Source: Dendrolimus kikuchii (lineage: Eukaryota; Arthropoda; Insecta; Lepidoptera; Lasiocampidae). From it: a stretch of 64,000 nt of DNA. Positions 1 to 11,100 of the stretch are shown piece by piece. Under the pieces are notes generated by a model. That model made no database searches. It saw only the letters and a list, made by a program, of their open reading frames with translations, and had not been told where the DNA came from. The DNA lies in assembly GCA_019925095.2 (NCBI GenBank), contig CM034411.1, positions 11,232,001 through 11,296,000 of the forward strand, in the 5' to 3' direction. Position numbers and translations under genes: made by a program. Positions within the stretch are counted from its first letter, which is position 1; every line of letters starts with the position of its first letter.

Positions 1-816
1 TTCCGTGAGCCGAAGTCGGCCGCAGTTATCATCAAACTGCTGCCGGCAGCGGCCGCGAAGGGTGTCGGTTATCGCGAGGTCTTCGCGAAGGCCTCGACGG
101 TGGTCGACATCGCGGCCATGGGCCTCCGCGAGGGGCTGAAGGTGGTGCGGACCGTCAGGGACGCGCGCCTTCTCGAGTTCCAGCCGGGACCCGAGAGCGC
201 GGCCAAGGCGGACCGCGTCGCCGAGGCTCTGCGCGGAGCCCTTGCAGGGATGGCCGAGGTCGTCCGCCCCGTAAAGCGTGGGGAGCTTTACGTCTCTGGG
301 CTGGACGAATCGGTCACGGTCGATGGGCTGTGTGACGCGATCGCGCGCGCCGGCAAATGCCGGCGCGACGACGTGCGCACGAAGCACATCGGTGCAGGAC
401 CGGGCGGTTTGGGCGCATCGTACGTGATGTGCCCCGTTGCTGCTGCCAAAGTCATCGTCGAGATGGGCTACCTCGTGGTAGGCTTCACCTCGGCGAGGGT
501 AGAGGCACTGGAAGCCAGACCGATACGTTGTTACCGGTGTTACAACGTCGGCCATGGCGCCCAGACCTGTCCGGACACGTGCCCGGACCGGACTAACTTG
601 TGTCTCCGCTGCGGTAAGAGCGGACACAAGATGCCGGACTGCACGGCCCGGAACCCCCACTGCGCGGCGTGTGCGGCGGGGGGACTCAACGCTGCCCACC
701 CCACGTTGGCGAGGTTCTGCCAGCCTCCCTACGTGAAGGGCAAATTCGTCCATCCGAGGACGAAACAACGCACGGGTGTTACGGGAGTACGCGCAATGGA
801 CACCTCCAATGCCTAG
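1..816 (+). CDS. R1-clade LINE ORF1 (gag-like nucleic-acid-binding protein), partial at 5' end
   Basis: The frame is open from base 1 to the TAG at 814-816. The C-terminal third holds three zinc knuckles: CYRCYNVGHGAQTC and CLRCGKSGHKMPDC, both CX2CX4HX4C, then a spaced third one of the form CX2CX8HX6C. This triple array is characteristic of ORF1 proteins of R1-clade and related LINEs, which coat the element RNA to form the ribonucleoprotein used in target-primed reverse transcription. The upstream half (for example the part around KRGELYVSGLDE) fits the RRM-like gag core of such proteins, but I cannot confirm that fold by eye. The first ATG in frame is at 118 and a GTG lies at 100. Neither need be the real start, since the frame continues off the window edge. 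Confidence 0.85.
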   Translation, partial: FREPKSAAVIIKLLPAAAAKGVGYREVFAKASTVVDIAAMGLREGLKVVRTVRDARLLEFQPGPESAAKADRVAEALRGALAGMAEVVRPVKRGELYVSGLDESVTVDGLCDAIARAGKCRRDDVRTKHIGAGPGGLGASYVMCPVAAAKVIVEMGYLVVGFTSARVEALEARPIRCYRCYNVGHGAQTCPDTCPDRTNLCLRCGKSGHKMPDCTARNPHCAACAAGGLNAAHPTLARFCQPPYVKGKFVHPRTKQRTGVTGVRAMDTSNA

Positions 817-3800
817 TACGCCCGTAACAATACTATTTCAGGCGAACGTAAACCACTCCCCCACCGCTCAGGATTTGTGCCTGCAGGCGATGGCGGAGTG
901 GCAAGCGAACTTGGCCGTAATAAGCGAACCTTATTACGTGCCGCCTTGCGGCAATTGGGTGGGCGACCTCGACGACGTGGTAGCGGTGGTGGCCAGAGCC
1001 GGATCTGGCACACCGCTTATATGTCTCGAAAGAGGAAAGGGCTATGCGGTGGCGGAGAGCGGGAGTATCGTCGTCATAGGCGTTTACTTTTCGCGCAGCC
1101 GCCCCCTGGCGGAGTTCGAGCTTCACTTGGACGCCATCAGGGCTGCCATAGACAGATTGTCGCCTAAAACGATCTTCGTGATGGGCGACTTTAACGCAAA
1201 ACACTGTTCCTGGGGAAATGCGTTCACGGAACCTAGGGGCCGGACGGTTGAGGAATGGGCTCTTCAATCCGGCCTGACCATATTGAACCAGGGATCGGTC
1301 CAGACCTGCGTGCGCGCGCGGGGTGGATCGGTCATCGACCTGTCATTCGCCACTCATGCGGCCGCCCGCAGAGTTGTCGGATGGAGGGTGCTGGAGGAGG
1401 TGGAGTCGCTCTCTGATCATCGGTACATCAGATTTGAGCTTACCCCCTCCTCCGGTCCGAGCCCTGTTCATCGCCCCCCTCTCTTCCCGCGTTGGGCCCT
1501 TACCAAGCTCGATCCGGAGCAGGCCGAGGAGTGGGCACTCACGGAAAGCTGGGCCTACCCAGTCGAATTCGAGAACCTGGAGTCGCAGGCAGAGCACATG
1601 CGCAAGACGCTGACGAGGGTTTGCGACGCGGCGATGCCTCGCGTCTCCAAGCGGCAGCCTCCGTGCAAGCAGGTCCACTGGTGGACCGAGGAGCTGGGCG
1701 AGATGCGAAAGGCAGTTCGCATCATCAGCCACAGGCTCAAACGCTGCAGGGCGCGCCGTCCTCCGGACTACGTCGCGGAAAATGGACTCGTGGGAGAGTT
1801 TAGGGAGGCCAGAAAGGCCCTTTCGATTGCAATACTGCAAGCGAAAGCCCGGGCTCGGGCCGAGCTCCTCGAGACGCTCGATCGGGACCCTTGGGGGCGT
1901 CCGTACCGTGGGGCCCGCAACACGTTGCGGCCTTGCACATCCACGGTCACGGAAACGCTCGAACCCGAGGTGCTCCGGTCGGTTATCGACGGGCTCTTCC
2001 CGGATCCGGGAAACTTCACTCCCCCCAGTATGGGTCCACCCGTTCCCGACACTCCCACGGACGAGGAGCCTCACTCCATCTCCGAGGGGGAACTAGACGT
2101 TGCCCTGGACCGGCTCCGGGGCAGGAAGACGGCACCGGGACCCGACGGGGTTCCAGGTCGACTCCTCTTCCTGGCCGCTAAACATCTACGCGGCCAGCTG
2201 CGGGAACTGTTCGAAGCCTGTATTCGCGCAGGTCGGCTCCCGTCGCAATGGAAGGAGGGTCGTTTGTGCCTGATTCCCAAGGGAGGTCGGCCTCCCAACG
2301 ATCCGTCCGCCTTCAGGCCCATAGTGCTGCTGAACGAGGTCGCTAAGGTCTTCGAAAAGATCTTGGCGGAGCGGCTCGTGAAGCATCTCGACGCTGTGGA
2401 GCCGGGGCTTTCAGAAACGCAGTTCGGGTTTCGGCGGAGGCGCTCCACGATGGACGCCTTCGAGACGCTGCGAACGTCAACGGACGAAGCCGTCCAAGCG
2501 AAGGATGTCGTTCTTGCGGTGTCGCTAGACATAGCGAACGCCTTTAACAGCCTCCCTCATGAGACGATCAGGGAGGGGCTCCGCGCGCATGGAGTCCCCC
2601 CGTACCTCACGAGGCTGTTGGGCGCGTACCTGCAGGATCGACATATCCTTTGGGAGGGCGGTGAGTCCGGCAATCCCGAGGTAGGTCGTCGACGCGTCGC
2701 GTGCGGCGTTCCACAGGGGTCGGTCCTCGGGCCGATTCTTTGGAACGTAGGTTATGACTGGATCCTTCGGGTTCCGGTCCTACCCGGGGTAGGGCTGATC
2801 TGCTTTGCGGACGACACCCTACTCACGGCACGCGCTGCGTCATTTGCGGAATCCGTGGACGTCGCTAACGCCGGGTTGGCGATTGTCGTAGATCGAATAG
2901 CTAGGCTGGGCTTGAGGGTCTCCCCCGCGAAAACGGAGGCCATCATGTTCCATAGGAAATTTCGCAATCCCCCCGCGGACTTGACCGTTTCGGTCCAAGG
3001 GGTGGCCATTAGAGTAGGGCCCCAGATGAAATATCTGGGGCTAGTTCTCGATGGGAAATGGCTGTTCAAAGCGCACTTTGAGCAGCTAGTTCCCAAACTC
3101 GTCAAATCCGCGGGCGCACTCTCGAGGCTGCTTCCCAACGTAGGGGGCCCGGGAGGTGCGACGCGGAAACTTTACTCTGGCATCCTGAGGAGTATGGCAC
3201 TGTACGGTGCACCCGTCTGGTCCATTGCACTTCACCGCCACAACAGAACCCTGCTGCAACGGGCGCAGCAGGTTCTGGCCGTGAGGACCATACGGGGGTA
3301 TCGCACAGTGTCGCGGACGGCGGCCACCCTCCTGGCAGGCGATCCGCCCTGGCATCTCCAGGCGGACGTCCTGACAGTGGTGCGCCGCACCCGGCAGGAT
3401 GCCCTAGCTAGAGGCCTGACCTTCTGTCAGGTCGAAATCGAGGCGATCAGGAAGCGGGAAACCGCCTCCATGATCGCCGTCTGGTCTCAAGAGCTCGACA
3501 ACCCTGCGGCCTATGGCGGCTACACGGTGGATGCAATCAGGCCACAGCTGACGGAATGGGTCAACCGTACCAGCGGCACCCTGACCTTCAGGACGACACA
3601 GATACTTACCGGACACGGATGTTTCGATAAGTATCTGTGTCGCATTGTGGGCTGCTTGCCTTCCCCGGACTGCCGCCAGTGCGGCGCGCTCGACACGGCG
3701 TTACACACTCTGCGACTTGGTCAAGGCCATGCTGCAGAGCAGCGACAATTGGGGGGCTGCGGTTACTTTTTGCGAGACAGTAATGTCACTCAAGGAGGCC

Positions 3801-3919
3801 GCAGAACGAGACAGGGAGAGAAGTCCTGCAGCGCGTGCCAATGCGTCTTCTCGAGGTCGCCGGCCTTCAGCTGGCACCCGGAGAGGCAGGTACGCGCATT
3901 ACTTCCCTCCCTGAGTTAG
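809..3919 (+). CDS. R1-clade LINE ORF2: endonuclease and reverse transcriptase, altered C-terminus
   Basis: I chose the ATG at 809, which lies just before the ORF1 stop (ATGCCTAG); this overlap fits coupled termination and reinitiation. An earlier GTG in the same frame exists at 776. The endonuclease domain shows ILFQANVNHS, the catalytic GDFNAKH, a VIDLSF stretch and SDHRYI. The reverse transcriptase follows with GRKTAPGPDGVPG, FRPIVLLNEVAKVFEK, TQFGFRRRRSTMDA, SLDIANAFNSLPH, GVPQGSVLGP and the catalytic FADD. After LCRIVGCLPSPDCRQCG the usual C-terminal cysteine/histidine motif breaks off at DTALHTL. The expected conserved tail (like MLQSSDNWGAAVTF) instead appears in another frame at about 3720-3910. 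A deletion with a frameshift near 3710 explains this, so the protein made would have a foreign end. Confidence 0.85.
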   Translation: MPSTPVTILFQANVNHSPTAQDLCLQAMAEWQANLAVISEPYYVPPCGNWVGDLDDVVAVVARAGSGTPLICLERGKGYAVAESGSIVVIGVYFSRSRPLAEFELHLDAIRAAIDRLSPKTIFVMGDFNAKHCSWGNAFTEPRGRTVEEWALQSGLTILNQGSVQTCVRARGGSVIDLSFATHAAARRVVGWRVLEEVESLSDHRYIRFELTPSSGPSPVHRPPLFPRWALTKLDPEQAEEWALTESWAYPVEFENLESQAEHMRKTLTRVCDAAMPRVSKRQPPCKQVHWWTEELGEMRKAVRIISHRLKRCRARRPPDYVAENGLVGEFREARKALSIAILQAKARARAELLETLDRDPWGRPYRGARNTLRPCTSTVTETLEPEVLRSVIDGLFPDPGNFTPPSMGPPVPDTPTDEEPHSISEGELDVALDRLRGRKTAPGPDGVPGRLLFLAAKHLRGQLRELFEACIRAGRLPSQWKEGRLCLIPKGGRPPNDPSAFRPIVLLNEVAKVFEKILAERLVKHLDAVEPGLSETQFGFRRRRSTMDAFETLRTSTDEAVQAKDVVLAVSLDIANAFNSLPHETIREGLRAHGVPPYLTRLLGAYLQDRHILWEGGESGNPEVGRRRVACGVPQGSVLGPILWNVGYDWILRVPVLPGVGLICFADDTLLTARAASFAESVDVANAGLAIVVDRIARLGLRVSPAKTEAIMFHRKFRNPPADLTVSVQGVAIRVGPQMKYLGLVLDGKWLFKAHFEQLVPKLVKSAGALSRLLPNVGGPGGATRKLYSGILRSMALYGAPVWSIALHRHNRTLLQRAQQVLAVRTIRGYRTVSRTAATLLAGDPPWHLQADVLTVVRRTRQDALARGLTFCQVEIEAIRKRETASMIAVWSQELDNPAAYGGYTVDAIRPQLTEWVNRTSGTLTFRTTQILTGHGCFDKYLCRIVGCLPSPDCRQCGALDTALHTLRLGQGHAAEQRQLGGCGYFLRDSNVTQGGRRTRQGEKSCSACQCVFSRSPAFSWHPERQVRALLPSLS
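3710..3914 (+). pseudogene. Out-of-frame remnant of the ORF2 C-terminus
   Basis: In a different frame from ORF2, this stretch encodes VKAMLQSSDNWGAAVTFCE followed by VMSLKEAAERDRER and a basic tail. That resembles the normal end of R1-clade ORF2 proteins, which sits some tens of residues after the HTL part of the Cys/His motif. Here HTL and VKAML are only a few codons apart, so the intervening part and the frame have been lost. I infer one deletion; a small indel plus family variation is less likely. Confidence 0.6.
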
Positions 3920-4195
3920 GTTCCGTTTACCGCGGGGGGCCTTTAGCTTGCTAGGAAGAGCAAAGGACCTTCTACCCCCGCACAACGAAGTGGGGTGTGT
4001 TCTCCCAGGGCACACTCCAGGCACTTTATTGCGCTGGATCGGCTGGGCGTAACTATGTTCTAAATCTCAGCCTTTCCAACACATTCAAAGCGCAGGGTCG
4101 TCAGGGAGGAGGGGTTTTTAGTGGGTATTGGGGTTGCTCGCCCGTGCAGCAACGCTCGGAGTCTTCCACACTATTCAAACAAAAAAAAAAAAAAA
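3920..4195 (+). other. 3' untranslated region and poly-A tail of the R1-clade LINE
   Basis: Non-coding tail after the ORF2 stop, ending in an A15 run at 4181-4195. DNA after 4195 changes abruptly to AT-rich host sequence. Confidence 0.7.
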
Positions 4196-4969
4196 GAAAG
4201 ACAAATTTCTTTTGTTTTTATTGGTACTATTGCTTGGTCACACATAAATAAAAACTTCGAACATCTGTTTGGATACACTACTTTATAGAAAGGCGATAAA
4301 TTAAAACTAGCAGCAATGCTTGAAGTTTGAATACTTTATATAGTTTACCTTGGGCGTTTATTTTATGAAATTGGATTTGGTGATGGGCTTTATTCACAAT
4401 ACGGTAATTCACTATGTCTTAGAAGAAATCTATAAATGCATAAAAAACATAGTTATCTCCAAAGGAAATCGAAATATGCTAATTAGAATTCATAAAAATG
4501 AGTTATATTTCTTAAATTTCGTTTTAGTTTCAATATTTTTTATCTGTTCCACAAGCACGCCAAACGGTAGCATGGACCTCTATAATATTCCTACTTCAGT
4601 GAGCGGTAGCCGCCATAGTGTGACGTCACTGTCCTATAAACAACAACAAACTACGAGATACTATGTACATAATATCTACATAATCAGTATTAACATTAAA
4701 CGTCTCTTGATTTCCTGACTTCGATTCTGTTATTCAGTTTCTCCAACATTTATTTATATTTGTTTTATATCTTATATTAAAGTATATAATTTAACACGGT
4801 TTTATTTATGCTGATAGTATGAATTTACCAAGAATAAGTTCCGACTTCTGTTCTGCCAAACTAAGAAGTTTTTAACTGCGATGAAGTGTGATGTATTTCT
4901 AGTGGCCTAATTCCCTTTACAAATTTAACAATCGCGGATCTGTAAATGTTTACAAACTAAATAAACTGA

Positions 4970-5710
4970 TTGTTACAGGTCTAGAGGAGTCCTCCTGTAA
5001 CGACACAATAGGTTTTGTTCAACTCAAACGGGACTAAAGTATTTGCATTACTAAGTGTAGTTTGTCCAGAGCATAAAGCACGATCTACTCCATATGCACG
5101 AACAAGAATAGGTGTGGAAAGTGTTCAGTGTCATGACTGTCCAGCATCTCAAGGTGGCTGTAAACACGGTGTTGCTTTTTTATGTGGTTGCACCGTCGAA
5201 GTGAAAAAAAGCCATGCGTTACGACGGTGGAGTGTTATTAGTGAAAGTCAAATTTAGCGATGGTAGGAACTTCTAGTAAAATATAACTCACAAAAGAATT
5301 AACCAAAAAGAAACCATAAGAACTAGTGCCAGACAGTAAGCCCGATGAAGCAGTCTTCATTTATGAGTATACTAATTAAAGATTATGAAATAATAAAACA
5401 AATTGAGGTTCATGTAATATTACATTTATTTGATGAGTCCTTAAAAATATAATTATAAGTATTACTAACCTACCCAAAAACAAGATAAAAGTAAGTTATG
5501 GCATGAACTTAGATATGGAAGAATAACAGCGCCCAAATGTTGTGAAATTGTTCTAGCGAAATTGCTGATAAAACTCTTGTTGCTAGTCTTCTTGGTTGAA
5601 GAACTCCAAATACAGCAACAATAGCAGAGAAAAAATTAAATGAGCAGGCAAGGCCAGTAATTGAAAAACAATTAGGAATAATCATTACAGTGGTCTATAA
5701 AAGTTTCTAA
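4970..5710 (+). pseudogene. Decayed gene fragment with SWIM zinc-finger and YqaJ-like motifs
   Basis: A short open frame at 5015-5257 contains VESVQCHDC and GGCKHGVAF; the CxC...CKH pattern is that of a SWIM zinc finger. A frameshift then continues it as a WLHRRSE-like stretch. About 280 bases on, RYGRITAPKC is readable near 5511, followed after another frameshift by DKTLVASLLG. In many insect proteins of this type a SWIM finger is followed by an RYGRITASK motif and a YqaJ-like exonuclease domain. Several stops and frame changes make the copy non-functional. No intron is visible, which fits a retrocopy or a mobile-element passenger. Family assignment is from motif memory only. Confidence 0.55.
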
Positions 5711-5966
5711 TGCTTTTTGTGGATGAAATCATCAGATGTCATGAATAACAGTTGACTATTGTTATCGATATGTTATATGACTATTAGTGAGAGTCATTTT
5801 CTTTTAAAAAATTATAATTTTTCCTATTTTATATATGTGTAACAAATGAAATATGTAACTTACTACTTACATGGTTTTTTATTTTCATATCCATATAATA
5901 TAGTGTAATTATGTAGGACTGAGCACAAAGAATTTTTTTCAGCAAAAAAGAACCATTTCTTTGTTC

Positions 5967-6107
5967 ATGTCCGGTTCCTGTATAGTTATTCCATTTATTT
6001 ACTTGTCTTATCATTGGTTAAACTGTGACATTACTTATTTGGAGTATATGTCAAATTTTAACTAAAATAAGGTAATGGGCGGTCAGTAAGCTATAGGAAG
6101 CGGCCAT
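5967..6107. mobile_element. Small MITE with CCGGTTCCTGTAT-type inverted ends
   Basis: The left end reads ATGTCCGGTTCCTGTAT and the right end CTATAGGAAGCGGCCAT, which are imperfect inverted repeats about 140 bases apart. The same element, better preserved, lies at 33066-33200. The inside includes a shared ATGTCAAATTTTAA segment. No coding capacity. Confidence 0.6.
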
Positions 6108-8045
6108 AAATAATTCCTACATCTTGAAGTTAGTGCTAAGTAAAACAAAATGACATTTATAATGTTATTTTATATATTTTCTGTTGTTCGTGCCTACCCC
6201 GCATTGTGTGTAGTATTTTTTATTGTTTTACAACAAGTTTCCAAACAATTGTCTATCAATTAAACTATTTTTAAGCTATATAATGATAATCATCTTAGTA
6301 CAAAAATTTAAAATATGTACTTTAAGTGAAAATATCCTAAAGAAATAAAACACATCATAATTTAAAGTAGTTTTATTTAATGAGTGTCTCGGAATCTTGC
6401 AAGTGTATCAATAAGCAAGATGTCTTTATACACAAGTAAATCTAACATACCTATCAAATTTAAATTTATTACAATGTAATTTTAGCATTCTAAATTTTCT
6501 AAGTCTACTTATCACTCTCTTAACATGTATTCTTAGATTGGCTATCTGCTTTGTCTGTTTCTCTTCTTCAATTGCAAGCTTGAATCCAGGAGAAACACTC
6601 ATGAGATCTCAAGAAAATGAACCTTCTTTGAGATATAAACAATCCAAGATGCTTACACTTCCTATCAGCTAAAATACATGTATAGGTATAATGTTTGCCT
6701 CCAAGTTCAAACATTTTATAAAACATGCTCTGTTCCCACGAGTTCACATCGCTTATCCTGCCTGCATATCCAGCAGGCACAAACGTAACAGACCATCAAG
6801 TGCACACGCTTACTTGTACTTTCTTCGGATATTTATTTGTAAAGACGAAGTAGCTAGCAAAGAGTTCATTTGAAAGTTGTCTTTTGTAGTTGTCTGGTTT
6901 TGAGTACTTCTAAATTTTGCTTTCAAATGAATTGGGTAATAATCTTGGCTTGTAAAACTTGAATAGTTTTATTAACCTTATTTTTATGGGCGAAATAGTC
7001 TCTTCTGTAAGTAAATCCCTCGACTAAGGAACATATTACTCTTTTACGAGATCCTCGACGTTCTCATGTTGTTTATTGTTATTGTTCCAGTAACCATATA
7101 AAACCCTAGAAGACTTAAAAGTAGTCTGCATCACAGTTTTGCATAAATAAAACTTACAGTACTGCGTTGTTGTTTACATATAGTTGACAGTAAAATGGTT
7201 GTTTATAGGACAGTGACATCATCAAAATGGTGGACAGTGTTTATGCGCAGACTTGTCAGATTTAAAATTTAAATGCCATTTTAAAGCACTTAAAGATTTC
7301 ATAAAATAAAAATAAAAATTCCAGTAGCTTATTATTACCAAAGGATCGATTTAAGCCACATTCCAAAAAATCGTGTAATACTGTTCATTAAAGTACTTTT
7401 TTAAGGACCGTGGACGCTAAGAGAGTATGGTGAAGTTTCTAAAATAGAATCGTTCGGGTCTATTTTTTGGTGCACATGGAGTTTCGTAAATTCAATCTGG
7501 AGACCCTGTTCGTCCATGTATCGTAAAATTATCAAAAAAGAATTAATCTTCTTTCATGTTAATACCGTTTATGATTTCTTAGTAAAATACATTCATTTGG
7601 CTATATTTACAATATATGCGAAGTCATAGCGAAAACAAAGATAGAAGTTTTTAAATTGACAGTTATGTTCCAGTACAGTATTGATTTAAATTGTTTAACA
7701 TTTGAATATATTTATTTCAGTTACTCATACACCAAAAACGATGTGCTAAAATAGTATCAAATATACATTTGATATAATTTCAATTGTATTTGTTGTTATG
7801 CCCTTACCTTACGCCTGACATTATTTAGATCAAATTTAAATATAAAGAAAGACATTTATTTCGCGTGTTACGATGTTAAAATTGGACTCTAATATTTAAT
7901 TTTGTGAATTTTAATGTTCTCCGAAATTAAATATATAGCATTTGTACTATGTAAGAATTTCAACTATGATTAGTCAATAATTATGGCTAAACATTACCTG
8001 TAATTTCATTTCATAAGTGATTTTTTGTTATTGCTAATATTGAAT

Positions 8046-8123
8046 ATGGATAGCGGGGGCTCTAAATCGGAGTCTCAGGACTCCAGTGAACCGGCACCAC
8101 CGGGGACAGTGAAATTTAACCTA
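8046..8123 (+). CDS. Large gene exon 1 (start codon)
   Basis: ATG at 8046 opens [18 protein letters not shown]; the donor is CTA|GTAAGT. An in-frame TGA lies just upstream at 8040-8042 (ATTGAATATGG), so this ATG is the natural start. The exon ends in phase 0. Residues 1-26. Confidence 0.85.
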
Positions 8124-11100
8124 GTAAGTGTACATATAACATTTTTGTGAATACGCCTGATATTTAAATTTCTGAAGTTTTAAATTATAATACTATCCAA
8201 ATGATTTATTCATGTTTTCTAACTTATTTCTTGTTTCGTAACTAGATATTATGAGGTTTTATTTTGCGTTCTGTATCAAAACTAACTATACTTATTGTAT
8301 TTTTAACTTCCTAGTACAACTTTTATGATTTTAGAAAACATGTCTGATATTTATCATAGAAAAAGAGATAAACAATTATTCACGCAAATGAGTATATAAC
8401 GGGACATTTGAGCTATGTTGTGGATTCATCGGATCCATTTTGATGTTGAAATTCAATGAAAATAAAAAGCTATAGCCCATAAATATTTCCTTTCATATAA
8501 TATTATAAATAATAAGCTAACTGGGTGTTGTTCCACACACAGAGTAGGATATCATAGAAAGGAGGGTAGAGCTAAGGGAAGCTAAGCTAAGCTTATATGG
8601 AGCTTAAACTGAAGAAATGTCCAGTTGTGAGCATAAATAATATTTTAAATATCAACTAGAATGATGCTAATGTATGTAGATTCTGCTGAGTGGCTAATCC
8701 TCGCAGTCACAGAAGTGACCCCAGTTGAACACCTTTAGGCAAATTTTTTTTTTGTAATATAGGCTGCAACTTAGATTTCGTGTATGGAACTTTAAGTAGT
8801 GGGTGCGTGGAGTGGGTAGGGGTGAATGTATACTTACCCTTTCTGCAATCCCTAAAGTCCTGAGTTTTTGAAATTTTAAGTTTTTGTTAACATAACCTCA
8901 CCTGTTTTTTCACTAATATAATTGTGATGTGTGGTGAATGTTCGCTACCAGTGACTAAAAGAGGGATTTAGGTTAGGTTAGCTTCAAACCAAAGCGCATG
9001 AGCCGAGCTAGTGAAGCAAGTATGCTGCAGCAGAGGCCGGCGAGTGCCAGAACTGACTGTAACCATTTACTATTTATTTTATACTCAAAATTCATACTTT
9101 TGTCCATATAGGCTGCCATTTTGAATATTTTCATGGTTACTCTTGTAGTGTATGAGAATGCGCTGTGTTTTTTCTTTATTTTTAGATGACACAACCTTTT
9201 TTGGTTTTTTTCTGTTGATTACTGGCTTTCTTTTGAATTTTGAAAAGATTGTTTAACTTTAGACCTATGTTATAAGTGCAATATTAGTGAAATAATAAGT
9301 GTGGTTATGTTTATTAAAAGTTAATATTTCAAGATCTCTGGACCATAGGGATTGTAGTAGGGGTAAGTATCCCTCCCAAACCACTCCACCACCCGCTACT
9401 TAAAATTCATGTATCAAACATCTATAGATTTACCAAAATGTCAATTTCTCTTTTCTTCTTTTGCAAGAGGGCGGTGGCAACTCAATGACTTAGTGCCTAT
9501 TTTGTGTGCATGGGTGGATAAGGGGTTGTTCTATCCAAACCAACTTGTCCAGGAAGTCCACCGGGTTCTCAATGTCGCTGAAAACTTCTCGGAGGCTATA
9601 TATATATGTTATATTGTTTTTGTACTTATATACACTGTGTATACTTATCCTCATTATTTACAGAATGCACCACAGACAGTTTTAAAAGTCTATTAATCCT
9701 TGCCAAAGGTTGCCTGGGAGAGATAATTTTTTAATGATAAAGGCTTTCTTTTGTATCTTTTGTATTTTCTTCTTGTTTGTCTATGCTTTGGTATACAATA
9801 AAGAGATACCTTAATAGAAAAGAAGAATGATATGTTCAAATTTCAGAAGAACATCAAGATCGCAAGTCCGTCATTACCTTCTCCGACAACTACATTGAAA
9901 GGAGTGAAGAATGCAAAATCTAAGCTCCGTGCCTTTTCTATTCAGAAGAAGGGACCAATAACTCCAGTCCCTGTGGCCAAAGGACCAGTAGCTGGATCTG
10001 GAACTGGAAGTATGTATTATTTCTTTTTTATTTAAATCTTTTCATTGTGGAACTGTGTTAGAAACTTGTTAACGTATCTATTACCAAAGAGCTGGTCAAT
10101 GTTTCACACTGGGTTAACATTGCCTATTAACCTATGGCATTTTGTATTAAATTCTGCTAAATTTTATACAAAATGCCCTAGTTAAATTCTGTTAACAGGT
10201 AGTATAGTGTGGCCTCTTTGGTTGAGCAGGCTAAGCCTTTACCAGCTTACCTCACTGCAATGCAGAGACTCCAGGTTTGATTGTGATAAATTTCGGAAAC
10301 TAATTTTATCTGTTCTTGACTATGGTCTGAGTGTTTGGGATCAGCCCCAGACTAATCGGATGTGTATTATCCATAACACAAGTGTAACTTGCCTAATTTG
10401 GGGATACACAATATGTGTGTTTATCAATTGATTATTATTATTATAGTATGTTAATAATTTTCCAGATGCAACAGTGTATATTGGGAAACTGGCTGCTGTG
10501 AAAGTAACTCCAAAACAGGACTATTCAACTGTTGAAAGACCACCTAAGCCACCAAAGCCTGGAGCTCAGAGGCATATTATTAATGGTAAAATATTAAGTT
10601 GTTATTTCTGGACACATGATCAGATGGTTTGAGGTGACAGGTGTCATTTTCCATTAAATGTTTTTAATTTTTTTTATTGCAGTAAAGTCTATCATCTGTG
10701 TATCATCTCCTATGAACATTTGTAACACCAAAGGTGCTACCAATGTGCTTCCACTCTCTAAAGGGGGCTTGAACCTGGCATCTAATGCAGGAACACAACT
10801 CTAGGTTGTTATGGTGGCATACTCTAGACTAGCCATCCAGACAGGCAAATACCCTACCACCTGGCTGTGGTATATTTTGTCGCCTCTTGTGACAAGCCAC
10901 TCAGTCACAGTAAATTGTACTCTTTCTCCATTCCTGCATGGATAGGACTGCTATATAAGGACATATTATAAGAGTGTCTTATATTAGTTCTTTGAAAAGT
11001 AAAAAGTCACTTCATTCTGCATAGGCCAATATGCATTTGACCAGTTGTTATGAATTAATAATAAAAAAATGTATTTTCAGAATCATACACAGAGAAGCAA

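Larger units (their letters stand above)
1..4195 (+). mobile_element. R1-clade non-LTR retrotransposon (LINE), 5' end outside window
   Basis: This stretch has the layout of an R1-clade LINE: an ORF1 with three CCHC knuckles, an overlapping ORF2 with an apurinic-type endonuclease and reverse transcriptase, a 3' untranslated region of about 260 bases, and a 15-base poly-A run at 4181-4195. GC content is far above the DNA that follows, which marks the boundary. ORF1 is already open at base 1, so the 5' end lies outside the window or the copy is 5'-truncated. Both long ORFs lack internal stops, so the insertion looks fairly young, but the 3' end of ORF2 appears to carry a frame-changing deletion. 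No 28S rRNA sequence flanks the 3' end, so this is not a standard R1 insertion in rDNA. Which R1-clade family it belongs to cannot be told here. Confidence 0.88.
4196..8045. other. Intergenic, AT-rich, mostly without recognisable features
   Basis: Between the LINE and the start codon of the large gene there is no convincing intact coding region. Two things stand out: the decayed SWIM/YqaJ-like remnant at about 4970-5710 and a small MITE at 5967-6107. The 5' untranslated region and promoter of the large gene must lie toward the right end of this stretch, but I cannot place a transcription start or an upstream non-coding exon from the sequence. Confidence 0.6.

Noticed and set aside
4350..4718. 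122-codon plus-strand frame after the LINE
   Set aside because: It is AT-rich with no motif and starts at a non-ATG codon. Such frames are expected by chance in 4 kb of AT-rich DNA.
10210..10446. True tRNA gene
   Set aside because: It has tRNA-like A/B box remnants but cannot fold as a full cloverleaf, and related copies occur with the same long tail; it is a SINE.
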